Part shown: positions 28,175 through 38,612 of the stretch, piece after piece
Layout: each line of letters begins with the position of its first letter
How positions within the stretch are numbered: position 1 is the first letter of the stretch
NCBI RefSeq assembly: GCF_001742185.1
Contig: NZ_CP015750.1
Coordinates: forward strand, 4,774,001 to 4,838,000
Source: Pectobacterium wasabiae CFBP 3304
Lineage (GTDB): Bacteria; Pseudomonadota; Gammaproteobacteria; Enterobacterales; Enterobacteriaceae
Length of the DNA stretch: 64,000 bases
Direction of reading: 5' to 3'
The notes under the pieces: generated by a model
Database searches by the model: none
The model's input: only the letters and a program-made list of their open reading frames with translations
Told to the model about the DNA's origin: nothing
Position numbers and translations under genes: made by a program

Positions 28175-31100
28175 ATGAAAAGAATGTTAATTAACGCAAC
28201 TCAGCAGGAAGAGTTGCGTGTTGCCTTGGTTGATGGTCAACGGCTGTATGATTTGGATATCGAAAGTCCAGGTCATGAGCAGAAGAAAGCAAATATCTAC
28301 AAAGGTAAGATCACCCGTATCGAACCCAGTCTTGAAGCCGCCTTTGTTGATTACGGCGCTGAGAGGCACGGTTTCCTCCCTCTTAAAGAAATTGCCCGCG
28401 AATATTTCCCCAGCAACTATGCTTCCCACGGTCGGCCTAACATTAAAGACGTGTTACGTGAAGGTCAGGAAGTCATTGTTCAGGTGGACAAAGAAGAGCG
28501 TGGCAATAAAGGTGCGGCACTGACCACCTTTATCAGCCTAGCGGGTAGCTATCTAGTATTAATGCCGAATAACCCTCGAGCAGGCGGTATCTCACGCCGC
28601 ATCGAAGGCGATGACCGTACCGAACTCAAAGAAGCGCTGGGATCGTTGCAACTGCCCGATGGCATGGGGCTCATTGTTCGTACAGCCGGCGTGGGTAAAT
28701 CCGCTGAAGCACTGCAATGGGATCTGGCTTTCCGCCTGAAACACTGGGACGCGATCAAAAAAGCCGCGGAAGGTCGCTCGGCACCGTTCCTGATTCATCA
28801 GGAAAGTAACGTGATCGTCCGTGCTTTCCGTGATTATCTGCGCCAGGATATTGGCGAGATTCTGATCGACAACCCAAAAATTCTCGAGCTGGCGAAAGAA
28901 CATATTTCTGCGCTGGGTCGCCCCGATTTCAGCAGCAAAATCAAATTGTACAGTGGTGAAATCCCGCTTTTCAGCCACTATCAGATCGAATCGCAGATTG
29001 AATCTGCTTTCCAGCGTGAAGTGCGCCTGCCATCCGGCGGCTCTATCGTTATTGATACCACCGAAGCGCTGACTGCTATTGATATCAACTCCGCCCGTGC
29101 AACACGCGGTGGTGATATTGAAGAAACGGCATTTAATACTAACCTTGAAGCCGCAGATGAAATTGCCCGTCAACTTCGCCTGCGCGACCTCGGTGGTCTA
29201 ATCGTCATCGACTTCATCGATATGACCCCTGTTCGCCACCAGCGTGAAGTTGAAAATCGCCTACGCGATTCAGTACGTCAAGATCGTGCGCGTATTCAGA
29301 TCGGCCGGATTTCCCGCTTCGGTCTGCTGGAAATGTCACGTCAACGCCTGAGCCCTTCACTGGGTGAATCCAGCCATCATGTTTGCCCACGCTGTAGCGG
29401 CACAGGCACGATTCGTGACAATGAATCGCTTTCACTATCGATTCTTCGTCTGATTGAAGAAGAAGCGCTGAAAGAAAACACCAAAGAAGTTCATGCGATT
29501 GTTCCAGTCCAGATTGCGTCTTATCTGCTGAACGAGAAGCGTGATGCCGTTAACGCCATTGAGACACGTCAGGGCGGCGTGCGCGCGATCATCGTGCCAC
29601 ACGACGGCATGCAAACACCGCACTACTCCGTGGTTCGTGTCCGTAAAGGCGAAGAAAAGCCGACACTCAGCTATTTGCTGCCTCAGCGTTTGGAAACGGA
29701 AACGCAGCAGTTGCAAGACGAACAAACGATCGAACGTAAACAGCCTGAGCAACCTGCTTTAGCAACGTTCAGCATGGCTGAAATGCCAGAAGAAACCACG
29801 CCACCTGTTGCCAAAGCGGCTCCTGCAGTAGTGAAAGCCGCGGAAGAAACGCAGCCTGGTCTCATTAGCCGTTTCTTCGGTGCCTTGAAAAGCGTCTTTG
29901 CTTCTGAACCGGCCGTAAAAGCTGCGGATAGCGTTGACGAGAAGAAAGCTGAAGAAGAAAAATCGACTGAAGGCCAACGCTCTGAACGTCGGAATTCACG
30001 CCGTCAGGGTAATAATCGCCGTGACCGTGGCTCTCGTGACAATCGTGACAATCGTGACAATCGTGACAATCGTGACAATCGTGACAATCGTGAACAGCGT
30101 GATGATCAGCGCCGTAACAAGCGACAAAATGACGAAACAGTTACTGAAACTCGCGTTGCGGAAAATGTGGAGAAAGCGGGGTCGGAAGAACAGCCGCGAC
30201 GTGAACCGCGTGCGGAACGTCAGCGTCGTCGTCAGGACGAGCGCCGCCCAGCGCCGACAGAAGAAAAAGTTCAGCCAGCGACCGTTGATTCCGATGACAA
30301 TGCAGCCGATCAGGATAAACCTACTCAGGTTATGCAGCGCCGCCAACGCCGTCAGTTGACGCAGAAAGTACGCGTTCAGTCTGAAACGCAGCAGGATGCT
30401 CTCTCTGATAACACGGCACCGGTTTCTGAAGCATCGGAGCAAATTCAATCTTACGCTAAGTCAAGTGATGCTGTTGTAGACGGTAACGAGAGCGATAACG
30501 AACAAAACGATGCAAATCGTGGCAATGGCGAAAATGGCGGTATGCCACGTCGCTCACGCCGTTCGCCTCGCCACCTGCGTGTCAGCGGCCAGCGTCGTCG
30601 TCGCTATCGCGATGAACGTTACCCATCTCAGTCGCCGATGCAGTTGGAATTTGCTGCTGCATCACCAGAGATGGCATCAGGGAAAGTGTGGGTCAGCTAC
30701 CCTGTCGCCCAGCCACAGCAGACTGAAAGCCAACCGTTGGAAGAAAACGTGGCAGCTATCGAAACACCGCTGTTACCAGTCGTTGTCGATGTCGCCGTGA
30801 CTGCACAAGCCGAGACTGCGGAATCCAACGCGATTGAAAACGTTGCGATTACTGAAGCAGTCGTTCAGGAAGATGCCGTGGTAACCGCAACAGCACAATC
30901 TTCGGACGTTGTTCAGGACAGTAATGTCGTGGATGTCGAAGTAAGTGCTGCTGACGAAGACACTGTCGTTGAGCCAATCACCGAGAGCACAGCGATCGAC
31001 GATGCCATCGCGGCAATTGCCGTAAATGCGGTTGAAGAAGCAGCAGCCGTTGAGGTTGATGATACTGTTGCGGCTCAGGTAACTGAAAACGCACAGACCG

Positions 31101-31519
31101 TTGAAGCCGCTGTTGCTGAAGAAAAATCGACAGATGACATCGCTGACGCGACCAAAACAGTTGATGTGACAGAACCGGTTTCTACCCCGGTGGTTTCCGC
31201 AGTACAGGAAGTCAGCCAGCCACAAAGCGTTCCGGATGAGCCAGTAATCGCTACCAGCCAGCCGATTGCGGAAGAGCCTGTATCGAGCGTGGCAAAACCA
31301 GCGGCTGTTGGTGGTGTCATTGAACAGCCTCGCTATAAACTCCATGCAACGGCACCAATGACTAAAGCTCCGGCCCCGGCATACCACGCCGAGCCGGCTC
31401 GACACAGCGATTGGGTACGCCCAGCCTATCCATTCTCAGGAAAAGGCTCGGCAGGCGGTCATACCGCAGTTAACCAATCAACTGCGCCAGCAACCAAGCC
31501 TACGCCAGTCAACGAGTAA
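28175..31519 (+). CDS. rne: Ribonuclease E
   Basis: RNase E is the essential endonuclease and scaffold of the RNA degradosome. From ATG 28175 ([10 protein letters not shown], as in E. coli) it has 1114 residues. The catalytic half (about 1-530) has the S1 domain, the catalytic Asp303 in TAIDINSA, the second catalytic Asp in IDFIDM, and the Zn-link CPRCSGTG starting at Cys404. The membrane-binding segment is near 565-585 ([14 protein letters not shown]). The disordered C-terminal half has Arg-rich RNA-binding tracts, including six Asp-Asn-Arg repeats, a long acidic Val/Ala/Glu region, and the PNPase-binding tail ([31 protein letters not shown]). The start at 28124 would add 17 unsupported residues. 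Confidence 0.98.
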   Translation: MKRMLINATQQEELRVALVDGQRLYDLDIESPGHEQKKANIYKGKITRIEPSLEAAFVDYGAERHGFLPLKEIAREYFPSNYASHGRPNIKDVLREGQEVIVQVDKEERGNKGAALTTFISLAGSYLVLMPNNPRAGGISRRIEGDDRTELKEALGSLQLPDGMGLIVRTAGVGKSAEALQWDLAFRLKHWDAIKKAAEGRSAPFLIHQESNVIVRAFRDYLRQDIGEILIDNPKILELAKEHISALGRPDFSSKIKLYSGEIPLFSHYQIESQIESAFQREVRLPSGGSIVIDTTEALTAIDINSARATRGGDIEETAFNTNLEAADEIARQLRLRDLGGLIVIDFIDMTPVRHQREVENRLRDSVRQDRARIQIGRISRFGLLEMSRQRLSPSLGESSHHVCPRCSGTGTIRDNESLSLSILRLIEEEALKENTKEVHAIVPVQIASYLLNEKRDAVNAIETRQGGVRAIIVPHDGMQTPHYSVVRVRKGEEKPTLSYLLPQRLETETQQLQDEQTIERKQPEQPALATFSMAEMPEETTPPVAKAAPAVVKAAEETQPGLISRFFGALKSVFASEPAVKAADSVDEKKAEEEKSTEGQRSERRNSRRQGNNRRDRGSRDNRDNRDNRDNRDNRDNREQRDDQRRNKRQNDETVTETRVAENVEKAGSEEQPRREPRAERQRRRQDERRPAPTEEKVQPATVDSDDNAADQDKPTQVMQRRQRRQLTQKVRVQSETQQDALSDNTAPVSEASEQIQSYAKSSDAVVDGNESDNEQNDANRGNGENGGMPRRSRRSPRHLRVSGQRRRRYRDERYPSQSPMQLEFAAASPEMASGKVWVSYPVAQPQQTESQPLEENVAAIETPLLPVVVDVAVTAQAETAESNAIENVAITEAVVQEDAVVTATAQSSDVVQDSNVVDVEVSAADEDTVVEPITESTAIDDAIAAIAVNAVEEAAAVEVDDTVAAQVTENAQTVEAAVAEEKSTDDIADATKTVDVTEPVSTPVVSAVQEVSQPQSVPDEPVIATSQPIAEEPVSSVAKPAAVGGVIEQPRYKLHATAPMTKAPAPAYHAEPARHSDWVRPAYPFSGKGSAGGHTAVNQSTAPATKPTPVNE
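30035..30088 (+). repeat. Six tandem 9-bp repeats in the rne arginine-rich arm
   Basis: The unit CGTGACAAT is repeated six times without a mismatch, followed by a diverged copy (CGTGAACAG). It encodes a run of Arg-Asp-Asn units in the RNA-binding arm of RNase E. Because the unit is a multiple of three, copy-number changes keep the frame. Confidence 0.95.
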
Positions 31520-31536
31520 CTCTGACGTTTATAGAC

Positions 31537-31562
31537 AAAACCCGCCAATTGGCGGGTTTTTT
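31537..31562. terminator. Terminator of rne (bidirectional)
   Basis: A perfect 10-bp stem (AAAACCCGCC / GGCGGGTTTT) around AATT is followed by further T's, 17 bases after the rne stop. The A run gives a T tract on the other strand, so it can also end the minus-strand ABM gene. Confidence 0.92.
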
Positions 31563-31576
31563 ATGGGCAGCTTTTC

Positions 31577-31864
31577 TTAGCCTAAAAAATTCAATAGCTT
31601 GATATCTACACTGTCCGTTTTGCCATCCAGTTCGACCAAGAAACTTTTAAAGTGCGCACTTTGTTCATGTGATGCCAAAGCGTCCCGATCTTTCCAGCGC
31701 TCGAAAAACACAAATGAACCGGGTTTATCTACAACTTCATGCAGATCATACTGCACGTTGCCCGCCTCCTGTCGGCTGGGTGATACCACACGTTTTAGCG
31801 TTGCAGTAACATCAGCAATGAACTCTGCCTTTGCCTGAATCGTGGCAACAATACGAATTTCCAT
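31577..31864 (-). CDS. Antibiotic-biosynthesis-monooxygenase (ABM) domain protein, YgiN-like
   Basis: This small dimeric ferredoxin-like fold protein has about 95 residues. The signature is IRIVATIQAKAEF at the start, then NVQYDLHEVVDKPGSFVFFERWKDRDALASHEQSAHF, typical of ABM/quinol monooxygenase proteins such as YgiN. Two ATGs are in frame. AAGGG lies right against the first (31870) and six bases before the second (31864), so the second is chosen. Substrate is unknown; quinol or aldehyde detoxification is possible. It is not in this place in E. coli. Confidence 0.88.
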   Translation of the reverse strand: MEIRIVATIQAKAEFIADVTATLKRVVSPSRQEAGNVQYDLHEVVDKPGSFVFFERWKDRDALASHEQSAHFKSFLVELDGKTDSVDIKLLNFLG

Positions 31865-32048
31865 ATACATCCCTTATTTATCAATGAAAAGATTATGCTA
31901 TCAGATGCCAATCTACGCTTAATTTCAAGCATTCATCAACAAACGGATGCATTCAAATGGCTTTACGCTTATCCTTATCCCCCGCCGTATCAGTCCCAAA
32001 ACCAACCGAAAGACGATGTTTTTCTACTGACCGCCGGAGCGCAATTCC

Positions 32049-33092
32049 ATGACCGCACAGCCCACTATTCTTAAAATCCGTCGCCCTGACGATTGGCACA
32101 TTCATCTGCGTGACGATCGGATGCTGGAAACCGTTCTCCCCTATACCAGCCGTTTCTTCGGCCGTGCGATCGTTATGCCCAACCTGACGCCACCAATTAC
32201 CAGCGTTGCTGGTGCGATTGCGTATCGTCAGCGTATTTTTGCTGCGATCCCGCAGGGCGATAACTTTCATCCGCTGATGACGTGCTACTTGACCGATGCG
32301 CTGGATGCCAATGAAATTGTGAGTGGCTTTAAGCAAGGCGTCTTTACCGCAGCCAAACTCTATCCAGCCAACGCGACAACGAACTCCAGTCATGGCGTGA
32401 CCAGCGTCGCCAATATCTCCGGTATTCTGGAGAGAATGCAGAAAATTGGCATGCCGTTACTCATTCACGGCGAAGTGACCGATCCCGCGATTGATATTTT
32501 CGATCGGGAAGCTCGCTTCATCGAAACCGTTCTGGAACCATTGCGCCAACAGTTCCCTGAGTTGAAAGTCGTCCTTGAGCACATTACGACGAAAGAAGCA
32601 GTGCAGTACGTTGTTGCAGGCAATGATTATCTCGCGGCAACCATTACACCGCAGCACTTGATGTTTAACCGCAATCATATGCTGGTTGGTGGTGTTCGCC
32701 CTCACCTGTATTGTCTGCCGATCTTAAAACGTAACACACATCAGCAGGCGCTACGTGAAGCCGTCGCCAGCGGTTGTGAGCGTCTTTTTCTCGGTACGGA
32801 CTCCGCCCCGCATGCCAAGCATAGAAAAGAATCCAGTTGCGGCTGTGCAGGTGTCTTCAATGCTCAGGCGGCATTGAGTACCTACGCCACGGTGTTTGAA
32901 GAAATGAACGCGCTTGATAAACTCGAGGCATTCTGTTCCCTGAACGGCCCACGTTTTTATGGCCTACCGGTGAATGATGGTTGGATTGAGCTTCATCGTG
33001 AAGCGGTCACGTTCCCAGAAGAAATTACCCTCGGCGATGAGTCGCTAATTCCTTTCCTAGCCGGACAAAGCCTCAATTGGTCAGTCCGTTAA
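32049..33092 (+). CDS. pyrC: Dihydroorotase PyrC
   Basis: PyrC cyclises carbamoyl-aspartate to dihydroorotate in pyrimidine synthesis. This 347-residue amidohydrolase has the zinc ligands His17 and His19 in [10 protein letters not shown], the carbamylated Lys in [29 protein letters not shown] and the catalytic Asp in [16 protein letters not shown]. The start is preceded by GGAG nine bases away. It is followed by dinI, keeping the E. coli neighbourhood. Confidence 0.97.
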   Translation: MTAQPTILKIRRPDDWHIHLRDDRMLETVLPYTSRFFGRAIVMPNLTPPITSVAGAIAYRQRIFAAIPQGDNFHPLMTCYLTDALDANEIVSGFKQGVFTAAKLYPANATTNSSHGVTSVANISGILERMQKIGMPLLIHGEVTDPAIDIFDREARFIETVLEPLRQQFPELKVVLEHITTKEAVQYVVAGNDYLAATITPQHLMFNRNHMLVGGVRPHLYCLPILKRNTHQQALREAVASGCERLFLGTDSAPHAKHRKESSCGCAGVFNAQAALSTYATVFEEMNALDKLEAFCSLNGPRFYGLPVNDGWIELHREAVTFPEEITLGDESLIPFLAGQSLNWSVR

Positions 33093-33160
33093 TCGACAAG
33101 CCCATCGACATTATGGCGATGGGCTAAATTTTATTGCACGTCTTGTTCTTCATCTTTAAT

Positions 33161-33180
33161 AACTGTATAAATAAACAGTT
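33161..33180 (+). promoter_or_regulatory. LexA (SOS) box of dinI
   Basis: AACTGTATAAATAAACAGTT fits CTGT-N8-ACAG exactly and is a 20-bp near-palindrome, 18 bp before the dinI start. It predicts LexA repression and DNA-damage induction. Confidence 0.92.
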
Positions 33181-33197
33181 AAAATTTGGAGGTCAGC

Positions 33198-33437
33198 ATG
33201 CGCGTAGAAATCACTCTTACAAAGACAACGCCTTTACCCGCTGGTGCAATCGAAGCACTCAGGTGTGAGCTGGAAAAGCGGATTCACAAAATTTACCCCG
33301 AGACCCCCATTCAGGTTCGCTATGCATCCGCCAATAGCCTGACGGTGATGGGGGCTGGCAAAGATGACAAAGATCGTATCTCCGAAATCTTGCAGGAAAC
33401 GTGGGAAAGTGCCGATGACTGGTTTACGGCAGAGTAA
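33198..33437 (+). CDS. dinI: DNA damage-inducible protein DinI
   Basis: This 79-residue protein starts MRVEITLTKTTPLPAGAIEAL at the ATG preceded by GGAGG (five-base spacing). It modulates RecA filaments and thereby SOS induction and UmuD cleavage. The C-terminal acidic helix DKDRISEILQETWESADDWF is the RecA-facing part and closely follows E. coli DinI. The LexA box lies directly upstream. The TTG-initiated extension in the same frame is unlikely. Confidence 0.95.
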   Translation: MRVEITLTKTTPLPAGAIEALRCELEKRIHKIYPETPIQVRYASANSLTVMGAGKDDKDRISEILQETWESADDWFTAE

Positions 33438-33525
33438 TCTAAAGCTTGAAAGATAACGGAGACATAGGCTGTAATGGCAGCTTAAAGCGGCATTCCGCCA
33501 TGTGCTATGACCGAGGGGATCTGTT

Positions 33526-33783
33526 ATGACGGTAGAAAAACCAGAAGAGGCAATGACATTCGGGGAACTGCTGGAACTGATTGGCGAGCAACAACGCAAG
33601 ATCGATGCTCTGGAGCTCGCCTTCTCGTCCCTGGCATTCTGCTTCGATGAAAAAGCAAACAAGCTGATGATTCACAATCTGACATTAGAATCTCAGAATG
33701 AGAATCGAGATCCTACTGTGAAGAAATACCTTGCTCGACTGGCTACCGCATTGGAGAAAAATGCAGGATCCAGTACTGAATAG
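33526..33783 (+). CDS. Small helical protein of unknown function downstream of dinI
   Basis: This 85-residue frame has a good ribosome-binding site (GAGGGG, seven-base spacing). I do not recognise the family. The N-terminal half (TFGELLELIGEQQRKIDALELAFSSLAF) looks like an amphipathic or coiled-coil helix, and the C-terminal half (DPTVKKYLARLATALEK) is also helical. Size and layout loosely recall the RssB anti-adaptor IraP, but the identity is too low to name it. It is 88 bp after dinI with no clear terminator between, so it may be co-induced by DNA damage. Confidence 0.7.
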   Translation: MTVEKPEEAMTFGELLELIGEQQRKIDALELAFSSLAFCFDEKANKLMIHNLTLESQNENRDPTVKKYLARLATALEKNAGSSTE

Positions 33784-34022
33784 TGTTCTACCGTCCTAGT
33801 AGCTGCACCGTCGGGATGAAAATCTATTCGTCCCGATGTCTCATTGGATACATTACTTATCCCTTCACCATTTCTGCAGATGTAATATTTTTACGAAAAA
33901 TTGAAAATATTTCCCATAAATTAAATAAGCAGCAGTATACTGATAATGCTCGTTTAAGAATAATGAGCCACCTGAAGCCTCGTTAGTCACTCATGTTAGT
34001 AACTAGTCAATAAGGGGTATTT

Positions 34023-34277
34023 ATGGATAGAAAAAATGAAGTTATTCAGACACATCCTCTTGTAGGTTGGGACATCAGCACCGTTGACAGTTATGACGCC
34101 ATGATGATCCGTTTGCATTACTTATCCACCTCGGATCAAGCACCAGATGAAGCCCATGTAGACCGGACGCTTTGGCTAACAACCGATGTTGCCAGGCAAC
34201 TGATACATATACTTGAAGCCGGTATTGCGAAAATCGAATCGACAGACTGTGACGTCAGTGATTATCGAAAACATTAG
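34023..34277 (+). CDS. bssS: Biofilm regulator BssS
   Basis: This 84-residue protein has NEVIQTHPLVGWDISTVDSYDA at the start and TLWLTTDVARQLIHILEAGIAKIES near the end, both nearly identical to E. coli BssS (YceP). It affects biofilm formation and signalling through an unknown mechanism. The ATG follows AAGGGG. Its terminator is about 100 bp downstream. Confidence 0.95.
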   Translation: MDRKNEVIQTHPLVGWDISTVDSYDAMMIRLHYLSTSDQAPDEAHVDRTLWLTTDVARQLIHILEAGIAKIESTDCDVSDYRKH

Positions 34278-34375
34278 TAATTGATAGCGTTATTAATATT
34301 ACATTCAATACCTATTAATTTTTATTGATAACATTTTCTTTAATAATATTTACTTTAGTAACAGTTGTTAAAATA

Positions 34376-34402
34376 AAAACACCGCCTAAAAGGCGGTGTT
34401 TT
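34376..34402 (+). terminator. Terminator downstream of bssS
   Basis: A perfect 12-bp stem (AAAACACCGCCT / AGGCGGTGTTTT) with an AAA loop is followed by more T's. Confidence 0.92.
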
Positions 34403-34404
34403 TA

Positions 34405-34751
34405 TTTTCGGTATATTCTCATTCCTTTATCTCTCACCGCATTTAATGCTAAATTCCCCAATCATAATTAATCACCCCCGTCATTATTATTCCGTAAACA
34501 GCATCAGATAAATGCCATATCACCTTATTTTCTCTTACTAACCTTTCTCTTTTTCAGAGAAATAGTTTGTGCGCAATGCCTATTTCAGAAAAACATTCAT
34601 AACTAAATTGAATAAAATATAAATTTAAATTCAAAAAAATTGTTCATGATTATGATAATGTTAAAATTGAAAAATTTATATTGCTTTTATGTTTTATAAT
34701 GATTAATTATTAGCCACCACAATGTTATCGATCAGATAAGGAGTTCTTATC
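34405..34751. other. AT-rich upstream region of yceJ, no gene seen
   Basis: About 350 bp between the bssS terminator and yceJ. It is very AT-rich from 34590 to 34720, with no credible reading frame. It presumably holds the yceJ-yceI promoter and possibly sites for AT-binding regulators such as H-NS. Confidence 0.5.
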
Positions 34752-35306
34752 ATGCTTTGGCGTAATACCCCTTCGCGTTACGGCCATATCAGCATTCTTC
34801 TGCACTGGATTGCAGCGTTAACTATCTATGGGATGTTCGCTTTAGGACTATGGATGGTTACATTAGGATATTACGATACTTGGTATCACCGAGCGCCAGA
34901 AATTCATAAAGCTGTTGGTATGCTGCTCTTTGCCATCATAATTTTTCGCGTGGTGTGGCGTTTTATCTCCCCCCCACCAGCGCCGTTAAAAAGTTACTCT
35001 ACATTAACTCGCGTCAGTGCGACGCTGGCACATATCGCACTTTATGTTGTGTTGTTCGGCATCCTCAGCAGTGGATATCTTATTTCCACTGCTGAAGGAC
35101 ACCCTATCTCAGTTTTTGGCTGGTTTTCTATTCCGGCCACTATTAGCGGCTTGACGGATCAAGCCGATATCGCAGGTGACGTGCATCTTTATCTTGCATG
35201 GGCGGTTGTCGCTTTATCAGCGCTACACGCTTTAGCCGCATTAAAACACCACTTTATCGATGGTGATAGCACGTTGAAACGGATGTTGGGTCGCAACGTC
35301 CCTTAA
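34752..35306 (+). CDS. yceJ: Cytochrome b561-type membrane protein YceJ
   Basis: This 184-residue protein has four hydrophobic helices and conserved His residues for two b-type haems: [30 protein letters not shown] and [14 protein letters not shown]. It matches E. coli YceJ in [19 protein letters not shown] and ALKHHFID. It probably moves electrons in the inner membrane. It lies 26 bp before yceI, and the pair is conserved, so YceI is a likely partner. Confidence 0.94.
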   Translation: MLWRNTPSRYGHISILLHWIAALTIYGMFALGLWMVTLGYYDTWYHRAPEIHKAVGMLLFAIIIFRVVWRFISPPPAPLKSYSTLTRVSATLAHIALYVVLFGILSSGYLISTAEGHPISVFGWFSIPATISGLTDQADIAGDVHLYLAWAVVALSALHALAALKHHFIDGDSTLKRMLGRNVP

Positions 35307-35332
35307 CTTTCTGTACTTATGGAGAAAAATCA

Positions 35333-35911
35333 ATGCTGAAGAAAACACTACTGAGCCTGACCGCTGTATCCATGCTTGCTTCTGCTGGCTCAGCCCTGGC
35401 AGCAGAATATAAGTTTGACAAGGAAGGCCAGCACGCGTTTATTGAATTCCGCATTAAGCACCTTGGTTATAGTTGGCTTTACGGTAGCTTTAACGACTTC
35501 GACGGCGCTTTTACCTTTGATGAGAAGAATCCATCTGCGGATAAAGTGAATGTCACCATCAACACCAACAGCGTTGATACTAACCACGCTGAGCGTGACA
35601 AGCATCTGCGCAGCGCAGAGTTTTTAAATGCGTCCAAACATCCGCAGGCAACGTTTACTTCAACAGAAGTGAAGAAAGACGGCGAAGATTACGATATTAC
35701 CGGTAATCTGACCTTAAATGGCGTCACCAAGCCCGTTAAGCTGGATGCTAAACTCATCGGTCAGGGGGATGACCCGTGGGGGAACTATCGGGCAGGATTT
35801 CAGGCAGAAGGTACGATCAAGCTGAAAGACTTCAACATTACGACAGATTTGGGTCCTGCTTCACAGGATGTAGAACTGATTATTGCCGTTGAGGGTGTTC
35901 GCCAGAAATAA
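35333..35911 (+). CDS. yceI: Periplasmic YceI-family lipid-binding protein
   Basis: This 192-residue secreted protein has a signal peptide ([20 protein letters not shown], cleavage after ALA near residue 23). The mature part is a lipocalin-like beta barrel of the YceI family, with the conserved [18 protein letters not shown] and [21 protein letters not shown]. The family binds polyisoprenoids. It ends at a strong terminator. Confidence 0.95.
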   Translation: MLKKTLLSLTAVSMLASAGSALAAEYKFDKEGQHAFIEFRIKHLGYSWLYGSFNDFDGAFTFDEKNPSADKVNVTINTNSVDTNHAERDKHLRSAEFLNASKHPQATFTSTEVKKDGEDYDITGNLTLNGVTKPVKLDAKLIGQGDDPWGNYRAGFQAEGTIKLKDFNITTDLGPASQDVELIIAVEGVRQK

Positions 35912-35938
35912 GGCTCCACCACACATCTAATAACCGCA

Positions 35939-35967
35939 AAAAGCCCTTTCCTTTTGAAAGGGCTTTT
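35939..35967. terminator. Bidirectional terminator between yceI and trhO
   Basis: A perfect 12-bp stem (AAAAGCCCTTTC / GAAAGGGCTTTT) with a CTTTT loop lies between convergent genes. T runs are available on both strands. Confidence 0.9.
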
Positions 35968-35974
35968 ATATTAG

Positions 35975-37042
35975 CTATTCCGATTTGTCTTTCGTTACAG
36001 GTACTGGAATATGCAACGTTGACTGTAATAATCCTTTAGATTTATTGAAAATCTTCATGCCATTTTCACGCCCGCTGCGTATTGCTCTTTGTTCTTCCAA
36101 CGGAAGTTTCATTTCATCCTGGCACGGTGTACTACAACAGCCGTCATATTTCTCGGCACAGCTCGGACATTGAATAAATAGAAGATGGCACCCTTCATTA
36201 CGGCAATTTGTATGGCTATCACACGAAGTACCACACTGATGGCAGTGTGCAATAACGTCATCAGATATACGCTCTCCCATACGTTCATCAAAGACGAAAT
36301 TTTTTCCGATAAACTTCAACGGTAATCCTTTCGCCTTGGCCTGACGCGCATATTCAATAATACCGCCTTCTACATGGTACACATTCTTAAAGCCATGGTG
36401 CAGCATATAAGCGCTGGCTTTTTCACAACGGATCCCCCCCGTGCAATACATGACAATGTTTTTATCACGTGCGCTATCAAGCATATCCACAGCCATCGGT
36501 AACTGCTCACGAAATGTATCCGACGGCACTTCCAGTGCATTCTCGAAATGCCCGACTTCATATTCGTAGTGATTACGCATATCAACAAATACGGTATCAG
36601 GATCGTCGGCCATCGCATTGACCTGATCGGCTTTCAAATATTGCCCAACATTCGCCGGGTTAAATGTGGGATCATCGATCCCATCAGCAACAATTCGTTC
36701 GCGTACTTTCATACGCAATACCCAGAAGGATTTCCCGTCATCCTCCAAAGCGATATTTAAACGAATCTGATCGAGTGCCGGATGTGCACTGAACAAAGTC
36801 GCTTTAAAGGCCTCGAACCGGCTATTGGGTACGCTAATTTGTGCATTAACTCCTTCAGTTGCAATATATATGCGCCCAAAGACGTTATGCTGTTCAAGCT
36901 CGATATACAGACGATCGCGAAACACTTTTGGATCATCTATCGTAAAATATTTATAGAAGGAAACTGTGGTACGTGGCTCGATTTCCGCAAGCATACGTGC
37001 CTTCAGTTCCTCATTGGAAACCCGGTTATGTAACACTGGCAT
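35975..37042 (-). CDS. trhO: tRNA uridine(34) hydroxylase TrhO (YceA)
   Basis: TrhO installs 5-hydroxyuridine at tRNA position 34, an early step toward cmo5U. This 355-residue protein begins [14 protein letters not shown] (ATG 37042, AGGA nine bases ahead), as in E. coli; the extra seven residues in the frame are dropped. The N-terminal UPF0176 domain precedes a rhodanese domain with active Cys in [15 protein letters not shown] Cys-rich C-terminal stretch with [14 protein letters not shown] may bind zinc. Confidence 0.95.
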   Translation of the reverse strand: MPVLHNRVSNEELKARMLAEIEPRTTVSFYKYFTIDDPKVFRDRLYIELEQHNVFGRIYIATEGVNAQISVPNSRFEAFKATLFSAHPALDQIRLNIALEDDGKSFWVLRMKVRERIVADGIDDPTFNPANVGQYLKADQVNAMADDPDTVFVDMRNHYEYEVGHFENALEVPSDTFREQLPMAVDMLDSARDKNIVMYCTGGIRCEKASAYMLHHGFKNVYHVEGGIIEYARQAKAKGLPLKFIGKNFVFDERMGERISDDVIAHCHQCGTSCDSHTNCRNEGCHLLFIQCPSCAEKYDGCCSTPCQDEMKLPLEEQRAIRSGRENGMKIFNKSKGLLQSTLHIPVPVTKDKSE

Positions 37043-37258
37043 GGTGTACGTTCCTGTCTTCATTGAGGTTAGTGAGTAACATTCATCGCCGGGCCATAGC
37101 CCGGCATAGTGAATCGCCCGGCATCATACCTGATAGCACCGAGGCTGTCAGGGCATGAAATGCATAGCGAAACGATAAAAGGTGATCTACCGTAGATAGG
37201 TTAGCTTTAGGATTCACTTGCGCTTTCATGAAGTATCATCATCAAAGGATCTGTCATT

Positions 37259-38353
37259 ATGAGTCAGCTTTTCTCCCCTGTATCTCTCGGTCAACTCGAA
37301 CTGCCTAACCGAATCATCATCGCACCAATGTGTCAATATTCGGCCGAGAATGGCAAAGCGACAGCCTGGCATACGATGCACTTAGGTAACCTGTCACATT
37401 CTGGCGCAGGACTGCTCATTATTGAGGCCACTGCGGTTTCACCAGAAGGCCGAATTTCTCCGCATGATCTTGGGTTATGGAATGACACGACCGAACACGC
37501 GCTTGCTAACGTGATCCACTCTGTTAAAACCTATTCTGCCATGCCTCTTGGTATACAGTTGGGACATGCCGGGCGCAAAGCGTCAACGGGTGTTCCGTGG
37601 AGTGGGCGAGCATTTCTGCGTCCAGAGCAGGGAGGATGGCAGACTTTCGCGCCATCTGCCGTTCCTTATAATGCCAGCGATGATGAGCCATTGGCGATGT
37701 CAGAGCAGCATATCCGCACGCTCGTTGAATCCTTCGTTGACTCAGCGAAACGCGCAGACCGTTTGGGCTTTGATCTGATAGAGATTCACGCCGCTCACGG
37801 TTATTTACTGCATCAGTTCCTTTCCCCGCTGACAAATCAGCGCGCAGATAACTATGGCGGTTCACTTCAAAATCGGATGCGGCTGATCATTGAAATTTAC
37901 CGCGCAGTACGAAACATTTTTCCTGCACATAAAGCCGTTGGTGTTCGCATTTCTGCAACAGATGGTGTTGAGGGAGGCTGGGATCTGGAGCAGTCTGTAC
38001 AGCTCAGTAAAGCGCTGCACGAAGTCGGCTGTGATTTCATTCATGTATCCAGCGGCGGACTATCACCATTACAGCAGATTCATCCGGCACCTAATTATCA
38101 AGTGCCCTATGCGCAGCGGATAAAACAAGAAGTTGGCATCACCACTATCGCCGTGGGGTTGATAACCGAACCGGAGCAGGCAGAAGCCATCGTTGCAACG
38201 GGTGAGGCAGATGCGATTGGGCTGGCTCGCGCCGTACTCTTCGACCCACGCTGGCCCTGGCATGCTGCCGCCAGACTCGGGGCGCAAGTATCCGCCCCTC
38301 CTCAGTACTGGCGCAGCGAACCACGTTATGCCAGAGGAATTTTCAAACAATAA
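37259..38353 (+). CDS. NADH:flavin oxidoreductase, Old Yellow Enzyme family (YqjM/XenA class)
   Basis: This 364-residue FMN ene-reductase has a TIM barrel. It reduces activated C=C bonds of enals, enones, nitro compounds and similar electrophiles. Cys25 in IIIAPMCQYSAENG is the redox-tuning Cys of the YqjM class. IEIHAAHGYLLHQFLSP carries the substrate-binding His pair, and NQRADNYGGSLQNRMR is the family signature. The C-terminal YARGIFKQ is normal. It is monocistronic and is not at this place in E. coli. The natural substrate is unknown. Confidence 0.93.
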   Translation: MSQLFSPVSLGQLELPNRIIIAPMCQYSAENGKATAWHTMHLGNLSHSGAGLLIIEATAVSPEGRISPHDLGLWNDTTEHALANVIHSVKTYSAMPLGIQLGHAGRKASTGVPWSGRAFLRPEQGGWQTFAPSAVPYNASDDEPLAMSEQHIRTLVESFVDSAKRADRLGFDLIEIHAAHGYLLHQFLSPLTNQRADNYGGSLQNRMRLIIEIYRAVRNIFPAHKAVGVRISATDGVEGGWDLEQSVQLSKALHEVGCDFIHVSSGGLSPLQQIHPAPNYQVPYAQRIKQEVGITTIAVGLITEPEQAEAIVATGEADAIGLARAVLFDPRWPWHAAARLGAQVSAPPQYWRSEPRYARGIFKQ

Positions 38354-38612
38354 CGGGAATACGCTGTATCAGGCGGACGATTCTACCGGGATCGTCCCTT
38401 TTCCATTTCACCACCCACTGCGCTAGCGGCGGCCCAAAGACGTCCTGATAACAATGAGATTAATACTATTTTTCGAATAAAAAACAGTTAATAATATGGC
38501 ATTAATTTGTTTTATTGGTGAATAAGCGTAATAATCCGTCTTGTAGTTAACCATTAACTCGTTTCTTAACGGTTCGTGTACTGACCCGTACTACAATGTT
38601 GATACTGAGACT

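Noticed and set aside
30035..30088. CRISPR-like array
   Set aside because: The 9-bp units are adjacent without spacers and lie in frame inside rne.
31953..32393. 146-codon minus-strand frame over the start of pyrC
   Set aside because: Shadow of the well-supported pyrC gene on the opposite strand.
33783..33986. 67-codon frame after the small helical gene
   Set aside because: It starts on the stop codon of the previous gene, without a ribosome-binding site or recognisable motif.
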